A stretch of DNA of 14,752 bases from Mucinivorans sp036654415. Lineage in GTDB: Bacteria > Bacteroidota > Bacteroidia > Bacteroidales > Rikenellaceae. The notes under the pieces are model-generated. The model was not told the DNA's origin, did no database searches, and saw only the letters and a program-made list of their open reading frames with translations. The position numbers and the translations under genes are program-made. Shown here piece by piece: positions 7,661-14,752 of this stretch (its first letter is position 1; the number at the start of each line of letters is the position of its first letter). The stretch is from contig JAVVSB010000042.1 in the NCBI GenBank assembly GCA_036654415.1, forward strand, positions 1 through 14,752, given 5' to 3'.

Positions 7661-8984
7661 ATAATTTAACTACCTCGTTGTTGGGCACTTGTTGTTGCTT
7701 ACCAGTGTTAATGTTTTTGATGGTTACCATTTGGCTCGCTATCTCGTCTTGCCCCATAAATATCATATATTCAATACCTTTTTTTGTGGCATAGTCAAAC
7801 TGCTTTTTGAGCTTATCACTACTTGGGTATATCTCGGTGGCCACTCCTGCCTGGCGTAACTGACCAAGCAAAGAGAGTGCCGCTTTTTCTTCGGATGGAC
7901 CAAAATTGACAAACAAAGCCCTTGGCCCACGTAAAGCCTCAGCAGGAAAGAGCCCCAGCCCCAACAGCACATCATATATGCGGTCGGCCCCAAAACTAAT
8001 ACCTACACCCGAGAGACCGCTCAGCCCAAAAATACCCGTAAGGTCATCATAACGTCCCCCACCACAAATACTTCCAATCTCCCAATCCAAGGCCTTGACC
8101 TCGAAAATAGCCCCTGTATAGTAGTTTAATCCACGAGCCAAAGAAAGGTCAATTTGCAACTCAATGGGAGTTGAAGCGGTGTAGGCCAAAATGGTTTTCA
8201 ACTCCTGCACACCCTTTAGGCCAATTGGCTGTTCGACCAATATCTGCTCTAAAGAGGCTATCTTTTGCTCGTTACTACCCTTTAATAATAGTATAGGCTG
8301 CAACTTGTCGATAGCCTCTTGGCTAAGACCACGTTCCAAAAGCTCGGTATTCACATTTTCAAGCCCTATTTTGTCCAACTTGTCAATGGCCACCGTTATA
8401 TCTGTCATCTTATCAGCAAAACCTATATAACCAGCTATGCCATAGAGAATTTTACGATTATTCATCTTCAACACCACTCGCACACCCAACCGTTCAAAGA
8501 CCTGGTAGACAATCTGGACCAACTCCATCTCGCACAACAATGAGTCTGTGCCCACCACATCCACATCACACTGTGTGAACTCGCGATAACGCCCTTTTTG
8601 AGGGCGGTCGGCACGCCACACAGGCTGAATTTGGTAACGTTTGAAGGGAAAAGTCAACTCATTCTGGTGCTGCACCACATAACGCGCAAAAGGAACGGTA
8701 AGGTCGTAACGCAACCCTTTGTCGCTAATGTTAGAAGCCTTTGACAACTCCGCGATATCCATCCCTCCAGCATAATCACCGCTATTGAGCACCTTAAAGA
8801 GCAGCTTGTCTCCCTCATCACCATACTTGCCCAACAGAGAGCTCAAGTTTTCCATAGCGGGGGTCTCAATGGCCTGAAAGCCATAGAGCTCAAAAATCGA
8901 ACGTACGGTTTGAAAAATATAGTTGCGGCGTGCCATCTCCACCGGCGAAAAATCACGCATACCCTTAGGAATAGAAGGTTTCAT
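7650..8984 (-). CDS. hisS: Histidine-tRNA ligase
   Basis: Class II aminoacyl-tRNA synthetase that charges tRNA-His in the cytoplasm. It has 444 residues, the normal bacterial size. LRYDLTVPFARYV at 91-103 and motif 2 around VWRADRPQKGRYREFTQCD (122-140) form the ATP/histidine site. The histidine-specific loop ARGLNYYTG is at 283-291, GGGRYDDL at 308-315, and motif 3 GVGISFGADR at 326-335. The anticodon-binding domain occupies about 355-444. The Asn in ARGLNYYTG replaces the Asp found in many homologues. The ATG at 8984 begins MKPSIPKGMRDF, the usual N-terminus. It is divergent from gyrA, and the FKBP gene follows 66 bases later. Confidence 0.97.
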   Translation of the reverse strand: MKPSIPKGMRDFSPVEMARRNYIFQTVRSIFELYGFQAIETPAMENLSSLLGKYGDEGDKLLFKVLNSGDYAGGMDIAELSKASNISDKGLRYDLTVPFARYVVQHQNELTFPFKRYQIQPVWRADRPQKGRYREFTQCDVDVVGTDSLLCEMELVQIVYQVFERLGVRVVLKMNNRKILYGIAGYIGFADKMTDITVAIDKLDKIGLENVNTELLERGLSQEAIDKLQPILLLKGSNEQKIASLEQILVEQPIGLKGVQELKTILAYTASTPIELQIDLSLARGLNYYTGAIFEVKALDWEIGSICGGGRYDDLTGIFGLSGLSGVGISFGADRIYDVLLGLGLFPAEALRGPRALFVNFGPSEEKAALSLLGQLRQAGVATEIYPSSDKLKKQFDYATKKGIEYMIFMGQDEIASQMVTIKNINTGKQQQVPNNEVVKLFCK

Positions 8985-9010
8985 AGTTTTTGTCTAATTT
9001 TTTAAGAATG

Positions 9011-9041
9011 CAAAGTTAATGAAATTTTCTTGGGACACAAT
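9011..9041 (-). promoter_or_regulatory. hisS promoter
   Basis: On the minus strand ATTG (9041-9038), a 19-base spacer and TAACTTTG (9018-9011) give a full -7 match and a three-of-four -33 match to the Bacteroidota consensus. The predicted leader to the hisS ATG at 8984 is about 20 bases. The -33 end lies 15 bases from that of the divergent gyrA promoter. Confidence 0.7.
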
Positions 9042-9056
9042 AATATTGCAAAGGGC

Positions 9057-9087
9057 TTGGTGGAATCAAAAAAAATATCTAATTTTA
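9057..9087 (+). promoter_or_regulatory. gyrA promoter (near-consensus)
   Basis: TTGG (9057-9060), 19 bases and TAATTTTA (9080-9087) approximate TTTG-N19-TAnnTTTG with a mismatch in each box, at ideal spacing. Transcription would begin near 9094, leaving a leader of about 55 bases before the gyrA ATG at 9150. That supports the shorter gyrA start, since the longer in-frame extension would begin upstream of this promoter. Confidence 0.5.
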
Positions 9088-9149
9088 CACACTTAAAAAA
9101 GCGAGTAATAAACCGACGATGTCGCTCAAAACAGGCGACTATTATAACT

Positions 9150-11696
9150 ATGATTGACCAAAAAGACGAAACAACTCAGAAAGAAGAAGTGGCTGAACAC
9201 CACGAAAAAATTTTGAAAGTTAACATCGAGGAGCAGATGAAGACAGCTTATATCGACTATTCAATGTCGGTTATTGTCTCACGTGCCTTGCCCGATGTAC
9301 GTGACGGGCTAAAACCAGTCCACAGGCGTATCCTATACGGTATGGCCAACGAACTGAGCCTCTATTCAGATAAACCTTTTAAGAAATCAGCCCGTATTGT
9401 GGGTGATGTGATGGGTAAGTTTCACCCACACGGTGACAGTTCAGTCTATGATGCAATGGTGCGTATGGCTCAGGAGTGGAGTATGCGTTATATGTTGGTT
9501 GACGGCCAAGGTAACTTCGGCTCGGTGGATGGCGACAGCCCCGCTGCTATGCGTTACACCGAGGCCCGTATGCGCAAAATCACAGATGAGGTGATGGCCG
9601 ACATGGAAAAGGAGACTGTGGATTACACCCTAAACTTCGACGACACCATCCCCGAACCTACGGTGCTGCCAACACGCATCCCACTGTTGCTGGTTAATGG
9701 AGCAAGTGGTATTGCCGTTGGTATGGCTACCAACATGCCTCCTCACAACCTAACGGACACTTTAAATGCCATTTGTGCCTATATCGACAACCCCGACATT
9801 CCCATCGAAGAGCTTATACCTATTATTAAAGCTCCAGACTTTCCAACGGGTGGTATCATCTACGGTTATGAAGGAGTCAAGGAGTCATATATGACTGGTC
9901 GTGGACGTGTGGTTATCCGTTCTAAAACCGAAATTGAACACACCGCCAGCGGGCGCGAGTGTATCATTGTAACCGAAATCCCCTATCAGGTCAACAAGGC
10001 CGAAATGATTAAGAAGATAGCCGACCTTATCAACGACAAAAAAATTGAGGGTATTAGCTATATTAACGACGAGTCGGACCGCAACGGGATGCGAATTGTG
10101 ATGATTCTCAAATCGGATGCTGTGGCCAGCGTAGTACTCAACACACTCTATAAATACACCCCTCTGCAATCAACCTTCTCGGTCAACAATATTGCTCTGG
10201 TGGCTGGTCGGCCAAAGGCTTTGAACCTAAAGCAACTCATAAAATATTTCGTCCGTCACCGCCACGATGTGGTTGTACGTCGCACACAATTCGATTTGCG
10301 CAAGGCTCAAGAGCGGGCCCATATTTTACTTGGTCTACTCATTGCTCAGGACAACATTGATGAGGTAATAGCCATTATTCGTGCCGCTAAAACACCAGAC
10401 GAGGCCAAGGACGCACTCGTTGTGCGCTTTGAACTCTCGGATGTTCAGTCGCAAGCCATAGTCGATATGCGCCTAAGGGCACTGACAGGGTTGGAGCGCG
10501 AAAAACTTCAAGCCGAATATGACGAGCTTTGCCGTATGATAGCCTACTACAACGAGCTATTGGCCAGCGAGACTATGCAAATGCAAGTAATTAAAGATGA
10601 ACTTTTGGAGGTTCAACAAAAATATGGCGATGAGCGACGTTCCGAAATAGTGCTCAGTGCTGATGACTTTAACCCTGAAGATTTTTATGCTGACGAAGAT
10701 GTTGTAATCACCATCTCGCATATGGGTTATATCAAGCGCACCCCGCTCACCGAATACCGTACTCAGAGCCGTGGCGGTGTGGGGAGTAAAGGTAGTGCCA
10801 CACGCGACGAGGACTTTATCGAGCACCTCTATGTGGCCACTATGCACAATACAATGCTCTTCTTTACCGAAAAAGGACGTTGTTTCTGGCTTAAGGTCTA
10901 CGAGATTCCCGAGGGGACAAAGACTTCAAAGGGACGTGCCATCCAAAATGTGGTTCAAATTGAGACCGATGATAAAATCAAGGCCTACATCAACGTTAAA
11001 CATCTTGATAATGAAGAGTATGTCAACAATAACTTCATTATAATGTGTACCAAGGACGGCATAATCAAGAAGACATCGCTGGAGGCCTACTCTCGTCCAA
11101 GGGGCGTAGGTGTGAATGCCATCACCATCAAAGATGGTGACCAACTTATTGATGCACGCCTAACCAGCGGCTCGGCTCAAGTGGTCTTGGCAGCACGCGG
11201 GGGTAAATCTATCCGTTTTGAGGAGGACAAAGTTCGTGCCATTGGCCGTACAGCGGCGGGGGTTCGTGGTATGGATATCGAGCAGGGCGATGAGCTGATT
11301 GGGATGCTCACTGTTGAACCCGATAGCCATAACGATATATTCGTTGTCACCGAAAACGGAATGGGTAAGCGCAGCGACATTGAAGAGTATCGTGTACAAT
11401 CACGTGGCGGCAAGGGTGTCAAAGCACTCAACGTAACCGAAAAAACAGGCAAGTTGGTTTCGATTCAATTGGTCAGCGACGAAGATGACATGATAATAAT
11501 CAACCGCTCAGGGCTCACCATCCGTATGCGCGTAGACGAGATTCGCCAAACAGGACGTGCCACTCAGGGAGTCAAAGTCATTAACCTACGTAATAACGAC
11601 ACTATTGCCAGCGTTATAGCTGTTCCCAGAGGTGAGGATGAAGAGGTTGGTGTAGAAATTACACCTATCGAAACAGAAGCAGTAACAGAAGAATAA
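9150..11696 (+). CDS. gyrA: DNA gyrase subunit A
   Basis: Breakage-reunion subunit of DNA gyrase, which with GyrB introduces negative supercoils using ATP. From the ATG at 9150 it has 848 residues, normal for the phylum. I reject the in-frame 40-residue upstream extension (TTG at 9030): it is lysine-rich, unlike GyrA, and overlaps the promoter. The winged-helix domain includes IVSRALPDVRDGLKPVHRRILYGM (42-65). The catalytic tyrosine is Y136 in AAMRYTEAR. The quinolone-determining region HPHGDSSVYD has S97 and D101 in place of E. coli S83 and D87, so it is of the sensitive type. The C-terminal beta-pinwheel begins near 530; its first blade has QSRGGVG (539-545) at the GyrA-box position and a later blade has QSRGGKG (750-756). 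GyrA is preferred over ParC because of its length and full C-terminal domain. Confidence 0.96.
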   Translation: MIDQKDETTQKEEVAEHHEKILKVNIEEQMKTAYIDYSMSVIVSRALPDVRDGLKPVHRRILYGMANELSLYSDKPFKKSARIVGDVMGKFHPHGDSSVYDAMVRMAQEWSMRYMLVDGQGNFGSVDGDSPAAMRYTEARMRKITDEVMADMEKETVDYTLNFDDTIPEPTVLPTRIPLLLVNGASGIAVGMATNMPPHNLTDTLNAICAYIDNPDIPIEELIPIIKAPDFPTGGIIYGYEGVKESYMTGRGRVVIRSKTEIEHTASGRECIIVTEIPYQVNKAEMIKKIADLINDKKIEGISYINDESDRNGMRIVMILKSDAVASVVLNTLYKYTPLQSTFSVNNIALVAGRPKALNLKQLIKYFVRHRHDVVVRRTQFDLRKAQERAHILLGLLIAQDNIDEVIAIIRAAKTPDEAKDALVVRFELSDVQSQAIVDMRLRALTGLEREKLQAEYDELCRMIAYYNELLASETMQMQVIKDELLEVQQKYGDERRSEIVLSADDFNPEDFYADEDVVITISHMGYIKRTPLTEYRTQSRGGVGSKGSATRDEDFIEHLYVATMHNTMLFFTEKGRCFWLKVYEIPEGTKTSKGRAIQNVVQIETDDKIKAYINVKHLDNEEYVNNNFIIMCTKDGIIKKTSLEAYSRPRGVGVNAITIKDGDQLIDARLTSGSAQVVLAARGGKSIRFEEDKVRAIGRTAAGVRGMDIEQGDELIGMLTVEPDSHNDIFVVTENGMGKRSDIEEYRVQSRGGKGVKALNVTEKTGKLVSIQLVSDEDDMIIINRSGLTIRMRVDEIRQTGRATQGVKVINLRNNDTIASVIAVPRGEDEEVGVEITPIETEAVTEE

Positions 11697-11718
11697 TCAT
11701 CACAAAAATTATAAACTT

Positions 11719-13023
11719 ATGAAAAAACTACTAATCGCCCTACTCTCATTGGGCACCTTGACAGCAGTGGCCCAAACTCCTAAAGAGCTTGAAGCATTGA
11801 CAAAAAAACTTGCTAAAAACACCGAACTAACCCAAGATGCCAAAAAGTCTTCGACGGTGGGTGTGTGGGTTGACCGCGCTAATATTTTGGTGGATATTTC
11901 CAAGGCCTATACATCTAAGTTGATTGTGGGCTTCACCGTTGACCAAATAACTCCAATAGTTGGGGCTCCTGAAAACACCGAAGAACAGACCATCAGTGGC
12001 GTCACTTATACTAAATACTCCTACCAAAATTTCGATTTCTGGGTTGATGCAAACGGGAGTCTTATGTTCTGGAAAGTAAAAACAGAGTTAGTTCCAGGTG
12101 CATTGGACAAGGCTTACGAGTCGCTGGTAAAAGCAAAAGCCATTAATGCAAAAGAGTTTACAAGCAAGGCTGTTATCGCCACTTCAAACCTTGCCAATGA
12201 GTTCCAGACTAAAGCGATGGCCTTCTATTCACTCCAGGAGTACGAACCAGCAGCCAAAGCCTTTAACGGTGCGGCTATGACTTCAGAACTCACAGGCGAC
12301 ATCGACACCACAATGATTTACTACTCGGCCATTGCCTCTTTCGATGGTGGTAAATATGAGGAGGCTCTACCGAAGTTTGAAAAAACACTCTCGCTAGGTT
12401 ACGAACAAGACGGTATGCTCTATTATTACGTGGGTGAGTGCCAAAACAAGCAAGGCAAAGTAAAAGAGGCTATTGAGACCTTTGAAAAAGGATTTGAAAA
12501 ATATCCTCAAAGTGCAGCCATTGTTGGTACACTCATCAACCTCTATTTAGGCTCAGACGGAGACCCTAAAAAATTAGTATCACTCATTGAGCAGGCTCAA
12601 ACACTTGACCCAGCCAATACTTCGCTATACCTGGTTGAAAGCACCATCTACGACAAATTGGGCGATTCAGAAAAAGCGTACCACGCTTTAGACAAAGCTA
12701 TCACAGCCGACTCAACCTACTTTAATGCCTACTACAACTATGGTATCTATAAAGTTATGGAGGCTGACAAGAAACGTGTAGAGGCTGAAAAGCTGGACCT
12801 AAACGATGTTAAAGGCTACAATGCCCTTCTAGACCAAGCTATTGCTTTTCAAGCCGAAGCCATTGTAAAGTTGGAAAAAGCATTTGAATTGGCCCCAGAG
12901 AGTCCAACCGTTATCGACCTGCTACGTCAACTTTACTTCCCTAAACGAGACGAGAGCCCCGAAATGATGGCCAAATACAACAAATTTTTGGAACTAAGCA
13001 AAACGGTAAGCGAACAGAAATAG
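11719..13023 (+). CDS. Exported tetratricopeptide-repeat protein
   Basis: The 434 residues begin with a signal peptide (MKKLLIALLSLGTLTAVA, cleavage likely before Gln19); there is no lipobox cysteine, so it is probably soluble in the periplasm. Residues 40-125 form a segment I do not recognise, with GVWVDRANILVDISKAY and a beta-rich part around 90-120. From about 165 to 340 there are at least five helical TPR-like units (YYSAIASFDGGKYEEALPKFEKTLSLG; YYYVGECQNKQGKVKEAIETFEKGF; STIYDKLGDSEKAYHALDKAI), followed by a further helical stretch to the end. Such repeats bind protein partners. It begins 22 bases after gyrA with no terminator between, so it is likely co-transcribed, and it ends before a strong terminator. 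No specific function can be named. Confidence 0.85.
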   Translation: MKKLLIALLSLGTLTAVAQTPKELEALTKKLAKNTELTQDAKKSSTVGVWVDRANILVDISKAYTSKLIVGFTVDQITPIVGAPENTEEQTISGVTYTKYSYQNFDFWVDANGSLMFWKVKTELVPGALDKAYESLVKAKAINAKEFTSKAVIATSNLANEFQTKAMAFYSLQEYEPAAKAFNGAAMTSELTGDIDTTMIYYSAIASFDGGKYEEALPKFEKTLSLGYEQDGMLYYYVGECQNKQGKVKEAIETFEKGFEKYPQSAAIVGTLINLYLGSDGDPKKLVSLIEQAQTLDPANTSLYLVESTIYDKLGDSEKAYHALDKAITADSTYFNAYYNYGIYKVMEADKKRVEAEKLDLNDVKGYNALLDQAIAFQAEAIVKLEKAFELAPESPTVIDLLRQLYFPKRDESPEMMAKYNKFLELSKTVSEQK

Positions 13024-13043
13024 CCTACCGTGTAGATGACTCT

Positions 13044-13084
13044 AAGAGAGTTTGCTGTACAATTCACAGCAAACTCTCTTTTTT
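13044..13084 (+). terminator. Terminator of the gyrA-TPR unit
   Basis: AAGAGAGTTTGCTGT at 13044-13058 pairs perfectly (15 base pairs) with ACAGCAAACTCTCTT at 13066-13080 around a 7-base loop, and is followed by a T run through 13084. It stands 20 bases after the TPR gene's stop and just before the rpsP promoter, so it separates the two transcription units. Confidence 0.93.
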
Positions 13085-13093
13085 GATACGTTT

Positions 13094-13124
13094 TTTGTTG
13101 ATTGATAAAATTTCACTACCTTTG
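13094..13124 (+). promoter_or_regulatory. rpsP-rimM promoter
   Basis: TTTG (13094-13097), 19 bases, TACCTTTG (13117-13124) is an exact match to the Bacteroidota housekeeping promoter consensus. It lies 10 bases after the preceding terminator's T run. Its -7 box is identical to that of the FKBP gene. The predicted start near 13131 leaves a leader of about 130 bases before rpsP. Confidence 0.88.
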
Positions 13125-13130
13125 TGCCAC

Positions 13131-13259
13131 TTATCCGAAACGACGAGACTCTCGAGATAGAGTACAGCCTAATAAAGGAGTTTCTCCTGGGGTTCAATTA
13201 CGTCTGTGGGATGGTAAGCTTATCTATCGGACAACGTTCTGATTCTAAAAAACAAAAAA
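13131..13259 (+). promoter_or_regulatory. Long, foldable 5' leader of rpsP
   Basis: By eye the leader can form a multibranched structure. TTATCCGA (13131-13138) pairs with TCGGACAA (13227-13234) with one A-C mismatch, closing the domain. Inside are ACTCT/AGAGT (13148-13152 with 13159-13163, 6-base loop) and AGGAG/CTCCT (13176-13180 with 13184-13188, TTT loop). An A-rich stretch then leads to the ATG. No open frame of note is inside. Position upstream of a ribosomal protein gene suggests autoregulation by bS16, but that is inference; energy and covariation were not computed, and I cannot match it to a named family. Confidence 0.45.
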
Positions 13260-13808
13260 ATGGCAACTAAAATCCGCCTATCACGTCATGGTAAAAAAGG
13301 CTATGCCTTCTATCACATTATTGTGGCCGACAGCCGCTCGCCTCGCGACGGTAAATTTATCGAAAACTTGGGTGTTTATAACCCCAATACTAATCCTGCA
13401 ACCATAGAGCTAAACTTTGAACGTGCTCTCTACTGGATATCTACTGGCGCACAGCCAACCGACACCACTCGTGCCATCCTTAGCCTTAAGGGTGTTATGA
13501 TGATGCACCACCTCAATGGCGGTGTAACAAAAGGGGCTTTAACTCAAGAGCAGGCTCAGGCTAAATTTGACAAGTGGATTGAGAGCAAAGAGGCTGAAAG
13601 GGCCGCAGAAAAAGCTGCAACCTTGGGAGCCAAGAATAACGATGCCAAAGCTCGTTTGGCTGCGGAAACCAAAGTAAAAGAAGTGAAAGCTGCGGCCATA
13701 GCTGCTAAATTGGCCGAAGCTGCAAAGGCTGAAATGGCCGCTCAAGCTGAAGCTGCACCTGCAGAAGTAGCCACAGAAGAGGTTGGCACAGAAGCAGTTG
13801 CCGAGTAA
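13260..13808 (+). CDS. rpsP: 30S ribosomal protein bS16 with long C-terminal extension
   Basis: Small-subunit ribosomal protein that binds 16S rRNA early and stabilises the 5' domain. Residues 1 to about 85 form the conserved bS16 fold: MATKIRLSRHGKKGYAFYHIIVADSRSPRDGKFIENLGVYNP and the TGAQPTDTTRAIL segment are diagnostic. The remaining 97 residues or so are an Ala/Glu/Lys-rich, probably helical and then disordered tail ending in AEAAPAEVATEEVGTEAVAE; E. coli bS16 has only 82 residues. Long tails of this type are familiar in Bacteroidota. It heads a unit with rimM, has an exact consensus promoter and a long leader, and its ATG follows an A-rich stretch typical of initiation in this phylum. 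Confidence 0.97.
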   Translation: MATKIRLSRHGKKGYAFYHIIVADSRSPRDGKFIENLGVYNPNTNPATIELNFERALYWISTGAQPTDTTRAILSLKGVMMMHHLNGGVTKGALTQEQAQAKFDKWIESKEAERAAEKAATLGAKNNDAKARLAAETKVKEVKAAAIAAKLAEAAKAEMAAQAEAAPAEVATEEVGTEAVAE

Positions 13809-13813
13809 AAAAG

Positions 13814-14359
13814 ATGCAAAAAAACGACTACAACCAGCGTGCCCAGGCTGCCATTTCGACAGAGAATATGGTCGGTCAAATCAGCAAAGTCTATGGGACA
13901 TCAGGTCAATTAGTCGTTAAACTTTGGGATACATTCTCGGATGATATGGCGGAGTTGCTATGGGTCGATATCGACTCCTTGGCGACTCCGCTTTTTGTTA
14001 AATCTTTCACACCGCAAGGGCAAAGTAAGGCCATTATGGTTTTTGAAGATTTTGAAGACGAGAAAACAGCTACCACACTTGTGGGGCTAAAACTCTTTAG
14101 CGAACTGGTTGAACCTGGTTCGGATGAAGAGGAAGAGGATGAATGGGGATTTTTGATAGGCTTCGCCTTGGTGGATGCCACCACAGGTAAACAGGGGATA
14201 ATTACTGGTTATCAACACAATGAACTTAATCCATTGTTGGAGGTTAATTTCTCAGGCACAGAACATCTATTGCCCATTGATGAGGAACTCATCACCAAAT
14301 TCGACAAAGGTAAACGTAAAATAACACTTACCTTGGCTCAAGGTATATTTGATTTGTAA
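13814..14359 (+). CDS. rimM: Ribosome maturation factor RimM
   Basis: Assembly factor that binds uS19 and helps mature the 30S head. It has 181 residues, close to the usual 170-180. The N-terminal RimM barrel begins at about residue 20 (VGQISKVYGTSGQLVVKLWDTFSDDM) and the C-terminal PRC-barrel covers about 108-181 (EWGFLIGFALVDATTGKQGIITGY; HLLPIDEELITKFD). The usual HG near the start of the family (KPHGIKGE-like) reads TSG, so the N-terminus is divergent. An acidic linker SDEEEEDEW joins the domains. Translation could also begin at Met19, but Met1 lies 5 bases after the rpsP stop and fits the family length. The rpsP-rimM pairing supports the call. Only 19 bases separate its stop from the inverted-repeat element. 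Confidence 0.9.
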   Translation: MQKNDYNQRAQAAISTENMVGQISKVYGTSGQLVVKLWDTFSDDMAELLWVDIDSLATPLFVKSFTPQGQSKAIMVFEDFEDEKTATTLVGLKLFSELVEPGSDEEEEDEWGFLIGFALVDATTGKQGIITGYQHNELNPLLEVNFSGTEHLLPIDEELITKFDKGKRKITLTLAQGIFDL

Positions 14360-14378
14360 TTAGTATAGTCTATCTTTT

Positions 14379-14401
14379 ATTATTGCTGTCCGGTAAAACT
14401 T
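14379..14401 (+). repeat. Left inverted repeat (copy A)
   Basis: This 23-base repeat has core CTGTCCGGTAAAAC at 14386-14399 and is preceded by ATTATTG. It matches the complement of the right repeat at 22 of 23 positions (G versus A before the core). It begins 19 bases after the rimM stop. Confidence 0.85.
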
Positions 14402-14614
14402 AAATTGCCATAATTTATCATGCGAGAATGCCGTGTATAAGCATTTTTGCATGAATTTTCAAAAAGCAAGCCCCCTAAATCATATAAAGCAGGTTTTGGA
14501 GTTGACAAACTACGTTTTGCGATGGTTTTTAGCTATCATATTTGATGGTTTATGCTCGATATTCTCGCAAGACAAGCTACGTGTAGCACAATTCCCCTCA
14601 ATTAAGCTATTCGG

Positions 14615-14628
14615 CTGTCCGGTAAAAC
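14615..14628 (+). repeat. Internal repeat copy (copy B)
   Basis: An exact copy of CTGTCCGGTAAAAC in the same orientation as copy A, 229 bases further on. Similarity stops right after the core (GTCTTTTTT instead of TTAAATTG). With the right repeat it bounds an inner 131-base segment, so either pair could be the true element. Confidence 0.8.
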
Positions 14629-14729
14629 GTCTTTTTTGTTAATCGTCGTTATTCTGGTTGATTAATAGCTATCAGCAAAGTCAAATAATAATGAAGAAAG
14701 GTGGATTAGCCCTATCTTAGTTGCGAGAA

Positions 14730-14752
14730 AAGTTTTACCGGACAGTAATAAT
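14730..14752 (-). repeat. Right inverted repeat (copy C) at the window end
   Basis: On the minus strand the core CTGTCCGGTAAAAC lies at 14745-14732, followed by TTTTCTCGCAA inward. The 23-base match to copy A runs to the very last base of the window, so the repeat may extend further. Confidence 0.82.

Larger units (their letters stand above)
14379..14752. mobile_element. Putative small non-autonomous element or insertion-sequence remnant
   Basis: The 374 bases from 14379 to the window end are bounded by a 23-base inverted repeat with one mismatch. The interior is A/T-rich and has no convincing transposase. A third, direct copy of the 14-base core sits inside at 14615. The sequence TGCGAGAA or its complement also recurs near the ends (14421-14428, complement at 14562-14569, and 14722-14729), like subterminal transposase-binding sites. 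This fits a MITE-like element or nested insertion-sequence ends. Because the window stops at the outer repeat, the right boundary, any target duplication and any transposase beyond it cannot be seen. Confidence 0.55.

Noticed and set aside
9030..9149. In-frame 40-codon upstream extension of gyrA from a TTG
   Set aside because: The extension is unlike GyrA, starts upstream of the predicted promoter, and the ATG at 9150 gives the normal length.
13215..13222. Palindrome TAAGCTTA in the rpsP leader as an operator site
   Set aside because: Only 8 bases with no spacer and a single occurrence; too short to call.
14433..14642. Plus-strand open frame of 69 codons inside the repeat region
   Set aside because: It runs through repeat copy B into its flank, has no recognisable domain and no promoter; more likely chance within the element. 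A decayed transposase fragment cannot be excluded.
1..14752. CRISPR array, toxin-antitoxin, prophage or defence genes
   Set aside because: No regularly spaced repeats and no gene of those types; all sizeable coding regions are housekeeping genes or the TPR protein.

Overview
The window is a piece of a Bacteroidota chromosome, most likely order Bacteroidales; the family cannot be fixed by eye. The evidence is promoters of the Bacteroidota type (TTTG, 19 bases, TAnnTTTG), A-rich start regions with almost no Shine-Dalgarno sequences, a bS16 with a long Ala/Glu-rich tail, and the purH-mreB-mreC-mreD-PBP2 and gyrA-TPR gene orders. Most of the window is dense housekeeping DNA. I see no CRISPR array, toxin-antitoxin pair, phage gene, tRNA or rRNA.

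Layout. Bases 1-5553, minus strand: one operon transcribed purH, mreB, mreC, mreD, mrdA, with gaps of 2-18 bases and a 1-base mreC/mreD overlap; it runs off the left edge inside mrdA. Bases 5554-5746: divergent intergenic region. Bases 5747-6796, plus strand: mqnC of the futalosine menaquinone pathway, ending at a strong hairpin shared with the convergent gene. Bases 6861-8984, minus strand: hisS and then an FKBP-type lipoprotein isomerase that has its own promoter inside the 3' end of hisS. Bases 8985-9149: a compact divergent promoter region. Bases 9150-13023, plus strand: gyrA followed by an exported TPR protein, closed by a strong terminator. Bases 13085-14359: a consensus promoter, a leader of about 130 bases that can fold, then rpsP and rimM. 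Bases 14360-14752: no believable gene; three copies of a 14-base repeat, the outer two forming a 23-base near-perfect inverted pair, probably the ends of a small mobile element.

How the genes work together. MreB, MreC, MreD and PBP2 form the core of the elongasome that builds the lateral wall, here placed behind the last purine-synthesis gene. bS16 and RimM both act in 30S assembly. GyrA and HisRS are core information-processing enzymes. MqnC supplies the respiratory quinone. The parts most worth a second look are the rpsP leader and the inverted-repeat element after rimM; neither amounts to a demonstrated new system.
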